Shown here: piece after piece, positions 63,812-64,000 of the stretch
Layout of the letters: every line of letters begins with the position of its first letter
Numbering within the stretch: the stretch's first letter is position 1
Source of the DNA: Ephemeroptericola cinctiostellae
GTDB taxonomy: Bacteria; Pseudomonadota; Gammaproteobacteria; Burkholderiales; Burkholderiaceae
Length of the DNA stretch: 64,000 nt
Direction: 5' to 3'
Assembly: GCF_003339525.1 (NCBI RefSeq)
Contig: NZ_CP031124.1
Coordinates: 1,426,001-1,490,000, forward strand
Translations under genes and position numbers: made by a program
Notes under the pieces: model-generated
The model's input: the letters and a program-made list of their open reading frames with translations, nothing else
Told to the model about the DNA's origin: nothing
Databases searched by the model: none

Positions 63812-64000
63812 GAACAAATGTTAAACATAAAGTTGTTCTTGACACTTGCGTTGTCCGTGAGCTTTTACCCCATTCAGAAATGCCTAGTTGGGTAGAAACC
63901 TTTATTTTAATGTCAAAAAAAGGGTACTCTTTTTCACTTGCAGATGGAACGGTGCTTGAGCTAATTAAACAAATAAGTACTTGTCAAATTAGACTAGAGG
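63808..64000 (+). CDS. PIN-like domain protein, 5' part only
   Basis: A GTG at 63808 overlaps the HerA stop in GTGA. The 64 visible residues start MRTNVKHKVVLDTCVVRELLPH, with the first strand and Asp of a PIN-type ribonuclease fold (V-V-L-D-T-x-V). Then come SWVETFILMSKKGYSFSLADGTVLELIKQI, an acidic Glu in TVLELI fitting the second ligand position. The rest is outside the window. The overlap makes it the third gene of the SIR2-HerA unit. The identity is by the first motif only. Confidence 0.6.
   Translation, partial: MRTNVKHKVVLDTCVVRELLPHSEMPSWVETFILMSKKGYSFSLADGTVLELIKQISTCQIRLE

Noticed and set aside
1..64000. CRISPR arrays, tRNA and rRNA genes
   Set aside because: No regularly spaced repeats and no tRNA cloverleaf or rRNA core sequences were recognised on either strand, as far as reading by eye can tell.

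Overview
The window looks like chromosome from a moderate-GC betaproteobacterium, most likely of the order Burkholderiales. The reasons are the style of hom, thrC, pstSCAB-phoU-phoB, aroG, cysS and pepP, heavy TTG leucine usage, and GlcG-like and tripartite housekeeping neighbours. I cannot name a genus. I see no rRNA, tRNA or CRISPR array. The left edge cuts a universal stress protein gene and the right edge cuts a PIN-like gene.

Layout. 0-6.5 kb is housekeeping: an SBF-like transporter, DAHP synthase, a flavoprotein, a glycosyltransferase and homoserine dehydrogenase (hom). 6.6-16.0 kb is a defence block: SNF2-type helicase, AIPR protein, beta-class adenine methyltransferase (Mod-like) and a type III-like restriction helicase with a C-terminal PD-(D/E)XK nuclease. 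It is followed by a sodium symporter, ung and a TPP-riboswitch-controlled thiD before threonine synthase (thrC), which in many relatives sits directly after hom. 21.5-27.2 kb is a Pho-box-driven pstS-pstC-pstA-pstB-phoU-phoB operon with no phoR beside it. 27.2-32.3 kb holds crcB, a LysR regulator, an exported MBL-fold protein that has lost its histidine motif, and small stress or NTF2-like genes. 32.4-50.5 kb is a complete catecholate siderophore locus: exporter, TonB receptor, Fur box, isochorismate synthase, DHB ligase, isochorismatase-ArCP, one-module NRPS (C-A-T-TE), siderophore-interacting protein, an ABC importer whose binding protein is fused to a permease, DHB dehydrogenase and a PPTase. 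50.6-57.2 kb is housekeeping (cyclophilin, cysS, aldo/keto reductase, phosphatase, pepP, GNAT, a secreted protein). 57.2-64 kb is an accessory island: an unknown coiled-coil protein, an IS1595-family transposase, a small DNA-binding-like protein, an unknown 375-aa protein, then a tightly coupled SIR2-HerA-PIN gene set that runs off the window.

How the genes work together. In the siderophore locus, chorismate goes to isochorismate, then 2,3-dihydroxybenzoate (DHB), which is loaded on the ArCP and condensed by the NRPS. My manual reading of the adenylation code (D-A-E-D-I-G-S-V-I-K) points to lysine rather than the serine of enterobactin, so an azotochelin- or myxochelin-like bis-DHB-lysine is the working hypothesis. 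Export would be by the MFS protein, uptake by the TonB receptor plus the ABC importer, and iron release by the SIP flavoprotein.

Best candidates for something new: (1) the SNF2-AIPR-Mod-Res operon, a type III-like restriction system with two extra subunits, one carrying its own nuclease-like motif; (2) the SIR2-HerA pair extended by a translationally coupled PIN-like gene; (3) the binding-protein/permease fusion in which the first permease helix appears to be replaced by the exported binding domain. All calls rest on reading the translations and motifs; no database search was run.
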